Shown here in pieces: positions 35,501 to 47,678 of a stretch of DNA of 64,000 nt. The notes under the pieces were generated by a model. The model searched no databases, was not told the origin of the DNA, and saw nothing but the letters and a program-made list of their open reading frames with translations. The position numbers and the translations under genes are program-made. The DNA is from Mustela lutreola. Its lineage: Eukaryota; Chordata; Mammalia; Carnivora; Mustelidae. The first letter of the stretch is position 1, and each line of letters opens with the position of its first letter. Location: positions 86,905,738-86,969,737 of the forward strand of contig NC_081308.1 of the NCBI RefSeq assembly GCF_030435805.1. The letters run 5' to 3'.

Positions 35501-35640
35501 GATCTTAATTAAGTCCCATGCTGTAGGTTTTAGGTATCAGTTGCCATTCTTTCCCCAGCTGCTTTAGGTGTAAGGTTAGGTTGTGTATTTGAGACCTTTC
35601 TTGCTTCTTGAGGAAGGCCTGTATGAGCCACCCAGGCATC
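32590..35640 (-). mobile_element. L1, ORF2 and 3' UTR, about 3 kb
   Basis: Reverse-oriented and 5'-truncated. The 3' UTR is at the left (32590-32840), a TG microsatellite at about 32984-33000, then ORF2 in broken frames. Recognisable ORF2 blocks include [12 protein letters not shown] (33985-34371), [16 protein letters not shown] (34553-34915) and [20 protein letters not shown] (34998-35243). An (ATT)n run lies at 35056-35080. Confidence 0.92.
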
Positions 35641-37635
35641 CCTGGACTGTTGTGTTTTCATTTTTGTTTGCCTGTGTATTTTTAAATTTTTAAATTTTCT
35701 TATTTAATTACCTGCTTTTCTACACAGAAGTTCATATTATCTGTGGATATAGTTTTACTTCTTCCTTTCCAATTCAATTCCAAGGATACCTTTCTTTTTC
35801 TTGCCTAGTCACCCTGGAAACCTTTGATGCAATGTTGCTCAGCAGTACTAAGAAAAAAAAATCTTTGTAATTTTTGTAATCTTGTAAGGAACACATCTAA
35901 TATTTCACCATTAGTGTGTTTTAGTTCTGGGCTTTTCAGGAAAAAAACTGAGAAAGTTTTTCCCTTCCATTCCTAGTTTGTTGAATATTTTTTTTATATC
36001 ATGAGTAATCTTGGATTTTGTCAAATATTTTTGTCCTGTGTCTAGGGAAATAGTCATGTGATTTTTATTTATTATTCTATTTTTCTAATGTATTACATTA
36101 ATTAATCTTGGGGTGTTAAGCCAGCCTTGCATTCTTGAGATAAATCTCACTTGGTAAGGGTGTATAACTCTTTTTTAGTTTGCTAGATTCTGTTTGTATT
36201 TTGTTCATAATTTTTTTTTAAAGATTTTATTTATTTGACAGAGAGAGATCACAAGTAGGCAGAGAGGCAGGCAGAGAGAGAGAGAGAGGAGGAAGCAGGC
36301 TCCCTGCTAAGCAGAGAGCCCGATGCGGGACTCGATCCCAGGACCCTGAGATCATGACCTGAGCCAAAGGCAGCGGCTTAACCCACTGAGCCACCCAGGC
36401 GCCCCTGTTCATAAATTTTATATTCATATTCATAAGAATTATTGATCTTTAGTTTTCTTGTGATATCATTGTCTGGTTTTGATATCAGGCCAATACTCCC
36501 CTTTTTAAATGACTTGGGAACTGTTCTTTTTTCATGTTTTTTGTAAGAGTTTGTGAAGTACTGACTAACCTTTAAATATTTGGTATGATTCAGTTCTGAA
36601 GTTATTTGGACCTGGGGTTTTGTTTGTGGGTAGTATTTCTTTTTCACTAATTCAATTTCTTCACTTATTACATATGTCTATTTAGGTTGTCTCTCTTCTG
36701 GAATAATTTCTATAGTTCATGTCTCTCTAGTAATTTGTTCATTCCATGTAAATTATCTAATTTATTAGCATATAACTGTTCACAGTATTCTTTTATAATC
36801 CTTTTTATTTTTATTAAAATCATAGTAATGTTCCAACTTCTGTATCTAATTCTAGTAGTTTGAATTTTATCTCTTCCTTCTTGATCAATCTATCTAAAAG
36901 TTTGCCAATGAATCTTGGAACACTGAAAAAAAATAAAATTAAATTAAAAATAAATTTCTAGTAGATTAAAAAAATAAAAGTTTGCCAACTTTGTTAATCT
37001 TTTCAAATAACCAGCTTTTGGTTCCATTCATCTTCTTTATAATTTTCTTTGTATTTGATTTCATTAATTTCCACTCCAGTCTTTATTATTTCCTTCTTTT
37101 TTGGCTGCATTATGTTCAGTTTGCTCTTTTCTCTAGTATCCTAAGGGGAAAGTTTAAATCACTGGTTTTAAATCTTTCTTCTTTATTAATATTAGCATTT
37201 ACAACAATAAATTTCCATCTAAGCACTGCTTTATCTGCATCTCATAACTTTTGGTATGTTGTGTCATCATCTTCATTTATCTCAAAGTATTCTGATTTCC
37301 CTTTTTATTTTTTCTTTGATTCATTGGGTACTCAAATGTGTTGTTTGATTTCCACATATTTATGAGCTTCCCAAATTTATTTTTCTGTTATTGGTTTCTA
37401 ATTTCTTCCTTTCTGACCAAAGAACTACACTCAATTATTTCTATATTTTGGAATTTTTTGAGGTTTGTTTCATGGTCTAACATAAAGTCTATCCTGGGGA
37501 ATGTTCCCAACATTCACTCGAGAAGAATGTACATTCTGTTGTTGAATGGCGTGTTCTTTAAATGTCTATTAAGGCTAATTGGCTCAACACTAATTAGTAT
37601 TGTTCAAGTCTTCTTTTTCTATGTTGATTTCTGCC
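35641..37635 (-). mobile_element. Older L1, ORF2
   Basis: A second, more diverged L1M-type copy in the same orientation: antisense GGCCAATACTCCCCTTTTTA-like reverse transcriptase block (36487), CCAGCTTTTGGTTCCATTCA (37011), endonuclease region to 37635. A can-SINE splits it at 36211, and an 880-base insert interrupts it at 37651. Confidence 0.8.
36211..36405 (-). mobile_element. can-SINE, young-looking
   Basis: Full-length minus copy ending CCACCCAGGCGCCCC, flanked by TGTTCATAATTTT and TGTTCATAAATTTT. Confidence 0.96.
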
Positions 37636-37648
37636 TAGTTGTTTTTCT

Positions 37649-38518
37649 TTATTTATTCAGAAGATATCACTGGTTAATCATTACCAGACAATTTTATTTA
37701 TACAGGAGTCATAATCAGTATGAAAATTAAGCAAAGACATTTATCCTCTTATGTGTGAGGATATGCAAAATAAATCAAGGGTGAGTTATACCAAAGTAGG
37801 TACGTAATCTTACTTCCACTTCTCTGGTGGATGTGCAAGTTCATACTTCTCCCTCACATTAGAGACAACCATATCCAAATGGAGCCAGTGAACCTCTTCT
37901 GACCACAGGTGACTGAGGCAAAATCCATAGCAGGCCTGTGCTTTACTTTGTGACTTTCCACTGTCTTCTGAAAGATGCCCGGATGTCTCTCCATGCCTGA
38001 TAATACTGGCCCAAGTGGATGGTTCACTGCTGTTTTCAAAATAATAAAAGACTTCAACAATTGCTCCATTGCCTCAGGGGAACGTTCTGCTCCAGTACCC
38101 AGGTGAATACTGGTACTCAAATTCAGTGTGTGATTCAAGTTTGGGTCAAAGTAAGCAGCTGCCATTATTTTGCTAGGTGCTTTGTATCTGTCATGCTAGT
38201 TCCAAAAGCCACAGTAACTCTGTGAAGTCAAAGGTCGATTTAAAGAAAATGCTCCTAGTTTCTCTATTCTCTTTCCGTAGTAGCCTGAGAACTCGAACCT
38301 TGCTGGGCACCTGGAAGTGAAGGTAGCCGACTTCGAGGTGGCACCACGAATTGATCTCCGTGCTCCTTCCCAAGCCTCACACCATAGGTGAACAGAGGTC
38401 CCGCCTCTGTTTGGACGATGGCAGCCAAGGCAGCTGCCAACATGCACCGTCCTGGGTGGTAATGCGTTCACGCAGTCCCTGCATGACTGGCGACTGTCTG
38501 TGATTTATGACCTTGCCA
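37649..38518 (-). pseudogene. Probable retrocopy of an unidentified transcript
   Basis: The two halves of an older L1 are separated here by an insert bounded by CTGCCTAGTTGTTTTTCTT (37631-37649) and CTGCCTGGTTGTTTCTTTT (38519-38537), a target duplication. On the minus strand the insert ends with AATAAA elements and a short A-rich end next to the left duplication, as a reverse-transcribed message does. The right (5') half is richer in CpG and has open frames on the minus strand: 38196-38471 (91 codons) and 37854-38165 (103 codons, MAAAYFDPNLNHTLNLSTSI...). I do not recognise the parent gene, and the two frames may belong to one broken frame or to non-coding RNA. Confidence 0.6.
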
Positions 38519-38537
38519 CTGCCTGGTTGTTTCTTTT

Positions 38538-40085
38538 TTTGAGGGGGTTGTTCTATTATTGAAAACTGGATATTAAAATCTCCAATACTATTGTATGCTT
38601 ATTTCTCCCTTCAGTTCTGTCAGTGTTCACTTCCTATACCTTTACTCTGGAATCTAATTGTATATATTTGCAACTGTTATATCTTCTAAATGAATTGATT
38701 GCTTTGTACATATATGTTTTGAAATAGATAATGTCCTTTTTTATCTTGAACAGTTTTTCTGTTTATGTGGAATGTGTCTTTATATTAATATAGCCAATTT
38801 GGCTCTCTTTCAGTTACTGTTTGCATGTGATACATTTTCTATCCTTTCATTTTCATCCTAATTGTGTCTTTGAATCTAGAGTGAGCTTGTTGTATACAGC
38901 ATATAGTTGGATCATAATTATCCATTCTGTCAATGTCTGTCTCTTAATAGGTGGGTTTAATGTGGTTATATTGCATGTAACTAATTATAAAGACTAAAAT
39001 ATTTCTATTTTTTATTTTTTATGTCTCATGGGCTTTTTTTGGTTCTTGTATTCTTTCATTACTCCTTTCTTTTGCATTAAGTGACTATTTTCTAGTGAAG
39101 TATTAACTAGTCTCTATTTTTTTTAATCTCTCTATATAGTTGTTGCTGTAGGGCTTACCATATACATTATATCTTATCAGATGCATATTTGTATTAGTTA
39201 AATTCCAGTGATATATAGAAACATTACTCCTATATAGCTCTATTCCCTTTCTCCTCCCCTTTTTGTCATATTATTATTGTACATACTACATCTATTAATA
39301 TTACATAATATTATTATAATTATTATTTATTATCATTAATACTTCACCATCTGTAGTCATTTCTTTAGCCCAGTACATCTTTGTTTCCACCCAACTCTTT
39401 TGAAATATTATTGGTAACATATCACAAGTATATTACATTTTTATATGTTATAAGTCCAGTCATATATACATATTATTTAATACAATTGCTTTTCAGTCTA
39501 AGAGAAAGGAGAAAAATATGAATTTATATTGTCTTTTATAATTACATAATTATCTTTACCATTATTCTTTAAGTTTTCATTTAAATTTCAGTTAGTTAAT
39601 ATACAGTGTAATATTAGTTTCAGGTATATGATACAGTGATTTAATGTTTCCATACAATACCTTATCCTTATCACAAATGCACTCCTTATTGCCCATCACC
39701 TATTTAACCCATTCCCTCACACACCTTCCCTATGGTAGCTATAGTCTAGAGTCTTTTTCTTGGTTTGCCTCTCTGTCTTATATTTTTCCCTGTGCTCATT
39801 TATTTTGTTTCTTAAAATTCCACATATGAGTGAAATGGTTTGTCTTTCTTTGACTGATTTATTTTGCTTAGCATATTAGTCTCTATTTTTTGTTTGCATT
39901 TGAATTACCATTTGGTGTCACTTGCTTTGATCCTGAAGAAATTCTTCCAGTATTTCTTATAAGAATGGCCTGCTAAAAATAAATTTCCCCAGTTTTCTTT
40001 ATCTGGAAATGTTTTTATGTTGCCTTCACTTTTGAGAGATAGCTTTACTCCATATAGGATTATGTGGTTGTGATATTAACTTGCA
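38538..40085 (-). mobile_element. Older L1, endonuclease and ORF1 part, continuation
   Basis: It resumes the L1 broken at 37635 (TTGTTCTATTATTGAAAACT) and runs to antisense ORF1 (CCAGTATTTCTTATAAGAATGG at 39950). A younger L1 3' end interrupts it at about 39560-39880. Confidence 0.78.
39560..39880 (-). mobile_element. L1 3' end, strongly truncated
   Basis: Antisense L1 3' UTR: TTCAGTTAGTTAATATACAGT, TTGCCCATCACCTATTTAAC, ACATATGAGTGAAATGGTTTG. Inserted in the older L1. Confidence 0.75.
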
Positions 40086-40415
40086 TATTTAATAAAACCA
40101 GTATAGATATTTAGGAAGTTTAGATAAATTAAATTCTTCATGAGAAAACAAAACCAACTCTTCCAGAAAACAAAATATGAACTTTTATTAAATTCAATAT
40201 TATAATCAGAATGAAGAAATGTATCTGTATATAAGCTAAAATTATCAAACTAGTCTTATTTGCTTAAGAATTCATGTAAATATGGATTATTACTAAAAAT
40301 GATCCTAAGATCTAGTTTCTTTGAGAAAGGTGGTTTTCTATTTGTCTGTCTTCCTGAAAGGCCAGCACATTTTTAAAGTAGCAGATTTTAAAAATCTACT
40401 TAAATTTTTTATTTT
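40086..40415. other. AT-rich unassigned sequence
   Basis: No gene or repeat recognised. Confidence 0.4.
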
Positions 40416-40427
40416 TTATTTTTATTT

Positions 40428-40801
40428 TTTTTAAAGATTTTATTTATTTATTTGACAGACAGAGATCACAAGTAGGCAGAGAGGCAGGCAGAGAGAGAGG
40501 GAAGCAGGCTCCCTGCTTAGAAGAGAGCCTGATTGGGGGCTCAATCCCAGGGTCTTTTTTTTTTAATTTTTTATTTCTTTTCAGCGTAACAGTATTCATT
40601 GTTTTTGCACCACACCCAGTGCTCCATGCAATCTGTGCTCTCTATAATACCCACCACCTGGTTCCCCCAACCTCCCACCCCAGCCCCTTCAAAACCCTCA
40701 GATTGTTTTTCAGAGTCCATAGGGGATTGATCCCAGGACCCTGGGATCATGACCTGAGCTGAAGGCAGATGCTTTAACCCACTGAGCCACCCAGGCACTC
40801 C
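40428..40801 (-). mobile_element. can-SINE split by an L1 tail
   Basis: The SINE runs 40428-40555 and 40726-40801. Its own duplication is AAAATCTACTTAAATTTTTT on the left and AAAACCTGCTTAAATTTTTT on the right. Confidence 0.9.
40556..40722 (-). mobile_element. Tiny L1 3' end inside a SINE
   Basis: Antisense end of a young carnivore L1: TTTTTGCACCACACCCAGTG, then CTATAATACCCACCACCTGG and TTTTTCAGAGTCCATAG. About 165 bases. The SINE sequence CTCAATCCCAGGG is partly repeated after it as TTGATCCCAGGAC, consistent with a target duplication. Confidence 0.88.
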
Positions 40802-40804
40802 AAA

Positions 40805-41885
40805 ACCTGCTTAAATTTTTTAAAGTAGCAGTTTTTTTTCCCCTCTGGGAATTGTTGTATTTAAGCATTTTTTAGAATCAATAATTTAAGAAGACTAGGA
40901 TTTGAACTAATTTTAAGAAAATTATCAAATTTATTAAACTTTCCAAACATAAAAAACATATGCTCTCACATACTTAGGAGGAAAGACTTTATTTACAGAC
41001 ACACCAAGAGCTTGCAGATTCAGCTCCACAACCTAAGGTCAAATGCAAATTCAGACACAATGACATATTCCAACAAACTTCACAGGAAAAAAAATATTAT
41101 TGCAAAAAGGTGATTGAGAATGGATACTTCGTAGCTTTAATCATTAGCATAGGAGGGTTCTGCAATATTCAAAGAGTCTTTTCATTCTCTCCTATTCACT
41201 CAGTAATGGCATTCATTAAACAAAAGAAACGCAATGTTCCTTTTACATTTTGAAGGTTTCACAGGCTTTCAGTCTTGAACCTTGTTATCAAAGCCAGGGC
41301 ACCAGTCTCTAAACTGGAGAAAAAATTTATCAGTTTCTCCTCTGGAGCAGGCACTTACAACATCCAATCTCCCTAGCTGGGGAAACCCAGTGAAGGCAGC
41401 TGGCTGGAATCCCAATTGAGAGGCCTGGGCAGAGCATCCTGCCCTCAGGTAAGACTTCTATTTGACCATCTCCATGTATTTATAGGGCAAATGATGGGGT
41501 CTGAAGTTAAATATTTGTTTGCCTACATGCAGTTTGGAGTGAGCTACATTCCTATGTTATCATGTCTTAATGTATTCAAGGAGCCTGGCTATGTGTGCAT
41601 GCCTCCCTTCCCGGATTCCATTCCGGTGGCGGGGCAGGGGGTGTGCAGCCCAGCCTGGAGCAGGAGGGGGTGTAAGGTGAGATTTATAACTCTTGGCCTC
41701 CAGACCAAAAGAGCCAGTTCTTACCTGGAGGTCTGCTAATGTCAACTAGTTAGGCTCCTGAAGTCACTTATGCAACACAAATCTCACAAACAATATTCTT
41801 TAGCTTGTCTGTGTATGTGCATGTTGGGGTGGTCAGGTATGCAGGACAAATCAAAGGAACCTCCACCCATACAATACAGATGTAG
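40805..41885. other. Unassigned sequence with one strong splice-donor-like site
   Basis: TGCCCTCAG then GTAAGACTT at about 41441-41456 is a textbook donor on the plus strand. The frame 41416-41739 crosses it and has no family motif. The GC content is higher at 41600-41690. An LTR or unknown repeat cannot be excluded. Confidence 0.35.
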
Positions 41886-41914
41886 AGAATCTTATTCTAA
41901 AATTCATACGGAAA

Positions 41915-42115
41915 GGGTGCCTCGGTGGCTCAGTCGTTAAGCATCTGTCTTAGGCTCAGGTCCTGATCCCAGGATCCTGGAATGGAGCTCCGCATCAGGC
42001 TTCCACCTTGGCAGGAAGCCTGGTTCTCCGTCTCCCACTCCCCCTACTGCTGTTGCCTCTCTTGCTCTGTCTCTTTCTGTCAAATGAATAAATAAAATCT
42101 AAAAATAAAAAAATA
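41915..42115 (+). mobile_element. can-SINE with target duplication
   Basis: Flanked by AAATTCATACGGAAA and AAATTTATATGGAAA. Confidence 0.95.
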
Positions 42116-43162
42116 AAATTTATATGGAAATACAAAACACTAGAATAGTTAAAACATAATTGATAAGGAATAAGAAAGTAAAAAGAATCATTTCATGTGA
42201 TGTTAATCTTACTATATAGTTACAGCAATTAAGATAATGTGGCATTAGAAGAGGTATAGACACATATATCAGTAGAACAGAACATAGAACTAAAAATTAA
42301 CTTAATATGTCACAGACTTAAATGTAAAGTGTAAAATTATAATAATTTCAGAAAATATCACTGGGGAAAATAGATCTAGGCCTAGGCAAAGTTCTCTGAT
42401 TTGACAATCAAAAGCACAATCCATTTTAAAAAATCAATAAATTAGACCTCATCTAAATCAAAAACTTTTCTTTGTGGGAGATGCTATGAAGGAATGAAAA
42501 TACAAGCTACAGACAGGAGAAAAATTTGAAAGCCATGTATCCAACAAAAAAGTACTATCTAGAAAATAAAAATAACTCATAGAGCTCAACAATCAACAAC
42601 CAAGGAATTGTTGGTTGTTGGAACAAGAAGAAAAGGAATCCAAGGAATTGGAATCCAAGAAGAAAAAGCGCAAAAGACAGCAAAAATTTCACCAAAGGGG
42701 ATATATAGATGGCAAATAAGCACAGTAAAATATTAACATCATTAGTCATCATTAATCATTAAAAATACAAATTAAGACTTCAGTGATAATATTACTACAC
42801 ACATATTAGAACAACTAAAATAAAAAAATGGTAATACCAAATACTGGAAAGGATATGGAGCTAAGCTAGATTGCTTATACATTTCTGGAGGGAATGTAAA
42901 ATAGGTTTAGCCACTTTATAAGATAGTATGGCACTTTTTAAAAAACTAAATATGGATTTAACATACAAGCCAGAAATATCACTTGTGGGTTTTTAGACCA
43001 GAGAATTAAAAGTTTAATTTTACACAGAAACATATGCACAATAGTTCACAGTAAACTTACGCGTAAGTCAATGACTGGGAAAACCCAATGAATGAATACT
43101 TGAACGTATGAAACAAAATGGTATATCCATATCATGGATCACTACTCAAAATTAAAAAGTAA

Positions 43163-43362
43163 ACTCTTTTATAAAAGATATTTATTTATTTACTTGACAC
43201 AGAAAGACATAGTGAGAAAGGGAACATAAGCAGGGGGAATGGGAGAGGGAGAAGCAGGCTTCCTGCCAAGCAGGGAGCCCAATGTGGGGCCCAATCCCAG
43301 GACCCTGAGATCATGACCTGAGCCAAGGCAGATGCTTTAATGACTGAGCCACCCTGCTGCCC
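43163..43362 (-). mobile_element. can-SINE with target duplication
   Basis: Flanked by AAAAAGTAA on both sides (43154-43162 and 43363-43371). Confidence 0.92.
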
Positions 43363-43905
43363 AAAAAGTAATACATTCTTGACACCTGCAAAAACTTTCA
43401 TAGATCTCCAGGGAATTATGGTTTTTTTTAAAAAAAAGCCAATTCTAAAACTTATGTATTTTATGATTCCATTTATATAAGATTTTTGAAATGACAAAAA
43501 TTTAGAAATGAAGACAGTTTAGTAGTTTCCAGTGGTTTGGTATGGAGAATCATTCTAGAAGGAAGATAGGTGTAATTGCAAAATGGTAACACTAGGGAGA
43601 TCATTGTGATGTTGGACTTGTTTAGAATTTTGTCTGTTGTGGTGGAAACATGGGCCTACATGTGATAAAACTGCATAGAAGTAAGTACACACACACACAC
43701 ACACACACTGAAGTAAAACTGAAACAACCTAAATGAGATCAGTGGGTATTATCAATGTCAGTATCCTAGTTCTGATAGTATACTATAATTTTGTAATATA
43801 TTATCACTGGGAAAAATCGGATAAAGTGTACCTTGGATTTCTAAGCATTATTTCTTACAGCTGCATGTGAATCTACAATCATCTCAGAATAAAATGTTAA
43901 AAATA

Positions 43906-44395
43906 TCTTAATTTTTTTTTACAAAAGGAAGACATGTATCTAATTCTTCCTGAATCTATGCTGCACTCATCCAGGGGAAGAAATATCTAGTATATTGCTT
44001 ATTGAAATTGCATAGATCTGAATCATAGTTTTGATGTGGCAAAGTGGGTTTCCTGTATTTAGCTATCTTACTATAGACCTACCAGTATTAGATTTAGAAT
44101 TTAGAAGAAAAATACCATACATAGTCATTTATACGTTTACTGAAACTGAAAAATTAAATCATAGTTTTTTCTTATAAAGAGTAAATCCTGATCAGACTAA
44201 TTTTCCAATTGAGTAACATACTGAATATTTTCCATAAATTGAATGAACTATGTTTGTGGCACCAAAATTTAGAAAAAGGATTTTAAAGGACATATAAAAT
44301 ATGCAATATACCAGAAATTATATCCTTTGCAAATTAAAAATATGAGGGGGATGTTTTCAAGATTTGTTTAGGGGATATGAGAAAAAAATTTTAAA
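43906..44395. other. AT-rich unassigned sequence
   Basis: No gene or repeat recognised. Confidence 0.4.
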
Positions 44396-44398
44396 AAT

Positions 44399-44645
44399 TT
44401 ACCTTAAAATTCTGCTCTTGAAAAGTATCTACTGTTCTGTTCTGCACTAAGAACCTGGGGGGTTTCTCCTCAGTACAAGTGGGACTCCAATCTAACTTCT
44501 CAATTGTTTTCTGTTCAGGATTCTCTGCACAATATTTGACATTGGCTGGAAAAATGTCCTGCCCATTAAGGGAGGAATAACAGGTTTTCTCATTATCTCT
44601 GTGTTTTTCTAGGATTTTTTTCCTGAACACCCTAAGCACTTCAAC
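44399..44645 (-). other. Possible isolated coding exon, unknown gene
   Basis: An open frame of about 82 codons with protein-like composition (charged, with ILEKHRDNEKTCYSSLNGQ and FPANVKYCAENPEQKT) is bounded by a donor (GAATTTTAAG then GTAAAT) and a weaker acceptor ending GATGGACAG. A stop codon lies just upstream of the acceptor, which fits an exon border. There is no partner exon I can find nearby and I do not recognise the family. It could be a relic exon of a lost gene, or chance. Confidence 0.3.
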
Positions 44646-44869
44646 TGTCCATCACCCTTAAAAAAGTTAATGATGTTCATGACGAATTAAAAATTTAAAT
44701 CTTAAACCACTTATAGTAAATAATATTGACAGGGCTTATTCCTTTTGACAGAAGTACAATCTAAAGCACAGTGTGGCTTAAGGTGACTTCTTGGAAATCA
44801 CAAAATAGCTTTAAGAAATAGAGACTGGGAAGAACCCCAGATCTCCAGACCCTCAGTTCTGATAACTTA

Positions 44870-45070
44870 CAATCAATGCTAATTATTAAGTGTTATCTGA
44901 AAGAACACCAACACCCCCCCCCCCAACAGCCTTAGGAGGTCACATCTGTTGCTATTTTCATTTTAAGGATGAATAATGAAATCTTGGAAGAGTTAATATA
45001 TCTGTCCAATGTCATGAAGCTGTTAGGTACTAAAACCATAAGACCAGGGATCCGATCTTAAGATATCTCA
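44870..45070 (+). repeat. MIR fragment
   Basis: TTTTCATTTTAAGGATGAAT and TCATGAAGCTGTTAGGTACT match the MIR core; a run of C lies at 44915. Confidence 0.6.
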
Positions 45071-45427
45071 TGCCATTATCCCCTATATTGAAAGATGACA
45101 TTGTTCTGCAAAAATTAAAACAATCATGGCCCATCTACTTCTTTACTTGCCATTAGGATAAAAGAATTATTTTTAAAAAAACAGCAGAAAAAGCAAAAAA
45201 CTAAAGCAAAGGAAAAACAAGCAAACACAAAACTATTATTCCATGCTCAGTGTCATGAAGAAGAGTAAGACTTGTCCTATAAGGTGACCTGAAATATGAA
45301 TTAAGTAAGGAGGTGGTTATAGGGATATCTGAAGGCAGGTTGTTACAGGAAAGCACATAGAAAGACATGGAAGCATGCCTAGTGATTTAGTGTTAGAGGA
45401 AGGAAAAAGAGGCTAATGTGGCTGGAG

Positions 45428-45600
45428 AAAATGTTACTTATTCATTCAACAAATATTCAACTATCCATTGATCTAGGAACTACTATAGGCACTTAGGACA
45501 TATTAATGAACAATAAACAAAGATTTATGTTCTCCTGGAATTTATATTGTTCCACCACAGGAGATGGGTGATTTAAAAAACGAACATATGAATAAAATAT
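45428..45600 (+). repeat. L2-like fragment
   Basis: ATTCATTCAACAAATATTCA followed by CTACTATAGGCACTTAGGAC, the L2 3' pattern. Confidence 0.6.
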
Positions 45601-46099
45601 ATTGTATTCCAAAAGGTGGTAAATAATGTGGAAAAGAAAAAGAAACAAAAAGGAAGAAGTGGAATTAGGAGTGTGGGGTGAGAGAAGCTTAAAAAATATT
45701 AACTATTCTCGTCATTGATAGGACTTTTATTGGATGGAAATTTTCTCTTTTGTGCTGCTTTTGTCAGGTGTCAATGTAAATGCTATAATGGCTTCACTGC
45801 GCAAGGGTCAGAACACATTTTCCCCATATTTGGTGGAAACTTGACTTGTTTAATATATCGGAATACCGGGGACGCTAATACCTGACAGCTTTTTGTCATC
45901 AAGTGTTAATTTTTAAATTAACACCCACTGCCGTATTGCCAATAAATCTGGACTTTGGTTCTCTAGGTTTGAGACCTGGCCTGGTAGAAACTCTGACCAG
46001 GTGCAGACACATTGAGTCTTGCTTTCCACCCACGCAGATTCTAACAGGCGGACTGAGCACATAATCATAACCCTTTCACTTTTGTGGAGGGGAACTGAA

Positions 46100-46356
46100 C
46101 TCCATTTCTCTGGGCGGGTCAGAAGTCTGGTCCCGCCTTCCAGTACAAAATTGACTGAATCACGGGATCACGTGGCCTAAATTCTGCCAATGGAAGTCCT
46201 CTCCCAGCCAGTTTGACTTTGGAAAGGAACCATTAAGACGCCGAGCGTTGCAAACCTGTTTCTTGTTTTTAGAAAGTTCCTGGGAGAAAGTAAAGGACTC
46301 CTGTTGCTGAAGTCCTGGATTGCACCCAAGTTTTTTCCAGCTCTTCTTCCAATTAG
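46100..46356 (+). promoter_or_regulatory. Promoter-like block followed by a candidate first exon
   Basis: Within about 85 bases there are two GC-box-like sites (GGGCGG at 46112-46117; CCCGCC at 46132-46137), a CACGTG E-box (46169-46174) and a CCAAT box (46187-46191). About 165 bases further on, CCAATTAG then GTAAAT (GT at 46357-46358) makes a plausible donor. The block lies in AT-rich, repeat-filled DNA and is itself not a repeat I know. It faces the PRAME-family gene 15 kb downstream and could be its promoter, or that of a non-coding RNA. Confidence 0.4.
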
Positions 46357-46359
46357 GTA

Positions 46360-46980
46360 AATTTCAGCAGTATCCTTTCTATAAATTACACCTATAGTGG
46401 CCTAATTTATCCAGGGTCAATGTTTAGGGATTAATAAAAAAAAGGAGGGGCAAAGACAATCCAGTTGGATTACTCAGAGGTCTACTTTCCCCTCCACCCT
46501 CTTGTGCATACCCCATCATAAGGTATGATTCATTTTAGCTGTATGGCTAAACATACCATGTTCTCTCTTTTAAAACCTCCTAAAAGCCTTTCTCTTTTTT
46601 TTTTCTCTTCTTCAAAAAAGTTATAATTCTCCTTTGCATCTTAATTTTGCTTGCAGTTAGTTTTGGTATCCCAGACTTTAAATTGCAAATAGTGAATTAT
46701 ATATATTTCTGTCTATTGCATTTCATTTCTTTTATACTTAAAAATTCTTTTCTCATCTAAAGAACAAATAAATATTCATTTACATCTTGGAGATGACTGC
46801 AGTTTCATTTCTTATAATGGACTCCCTAAAGCAGTTTGAATTCATTTTTTTAAATTCATTTTTAGTGGATGATGGGATATGAGCATTTGTCCATCTTTTT
46901 AATTATCCTCCTAACCATATTTCAATTGATTAGACTGTTGTTGAACACTGTTGTTTACAGAATAACTTTTCTTTTAACAC
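46360..46980. other. Unassigned sequence
   Basis: AT-rich, no gene or repeat recognised. Confidence 0.4.
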
Positions 46981-46984
46981 TTGA

Positions 46985-47639
46985 TTTTGTCTCTTTTTAA
47001 CTTTGAAATAGTTTTAGACTTACAGAAAGGTTGCAAAAATAGCATAGAAAGTTTTCACCAAGATTTCCCTGTTAGTGTCTTATATAACCTTAGAAAAATT
47101 ATAAAACTATGAAATTAACACCAATGCAGTACTATTAACAAATATACATACTTTATTTGCATTTTACCAGTTGTCCCACTAATGTCCTTTTCTTTTTTTT
47201 AGTCCATTCCCATTTTATTATTTTTTATTGAAAAATTTTTTGTTTTTATTAATATATAATGTATTATTTGTTTCAGGGGTACAGGTCTGTGATTCATCAG
47301 TCTTACACAATTCACAGCATTCACCATAGCACATACCCTCCCCAGTGTCCATCACCCAGCCACCCCATCCCTCCCACCCTCCACCCCTCCAGCAACCCTC
47401 AGTGTTTTTCCTGAGACTAAGAGTCTCTTATGTTTTGTCTCCCTCTGGTTTCAGTCTTGTTTCATTGTTCTCTCCCTTCCCCTATGATCCTCTGTCTTGT
47501 TTGTCAAATTCATCATATCAGTGAGATATGATAATTGTCTTTCTCTGATTGACCTACTTAGCATAGCATAATAGCCTCTAGTTCCATCCACATCGTTGCA
47601 AATGGCACGATTTCTTTTTTTGATGGCTGCATAATATTC

Positions 47640-47678
<39 letters not shown>

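Larger units (their letters stand above)
41886..43905 (+). mobile_element. Older L1, ORF2 to 3' end, split by two can-SINEs
   Basis: Plus-strand L1M-type: AAATACAAAACACTAGAATAG (42129), GGTAATACCAAATACTGGAAAGG (42830), a CA run at 43688-43709, and an old 3' end near 43905. Confidence 0.78.

Noticed and set aside
35620-35640. GAGCCACCCAGGCATCCC as a SINE remnant inside L1
   Set aside because: Only about 18 bases match; too short to separate from chance at an L1 deletion joint.
47640-47676. (GT)n run as a CRISPR-like or regulatory array
   Set aside because: Plain microsatellite at the spot where L1 tails in this genome often carry one.
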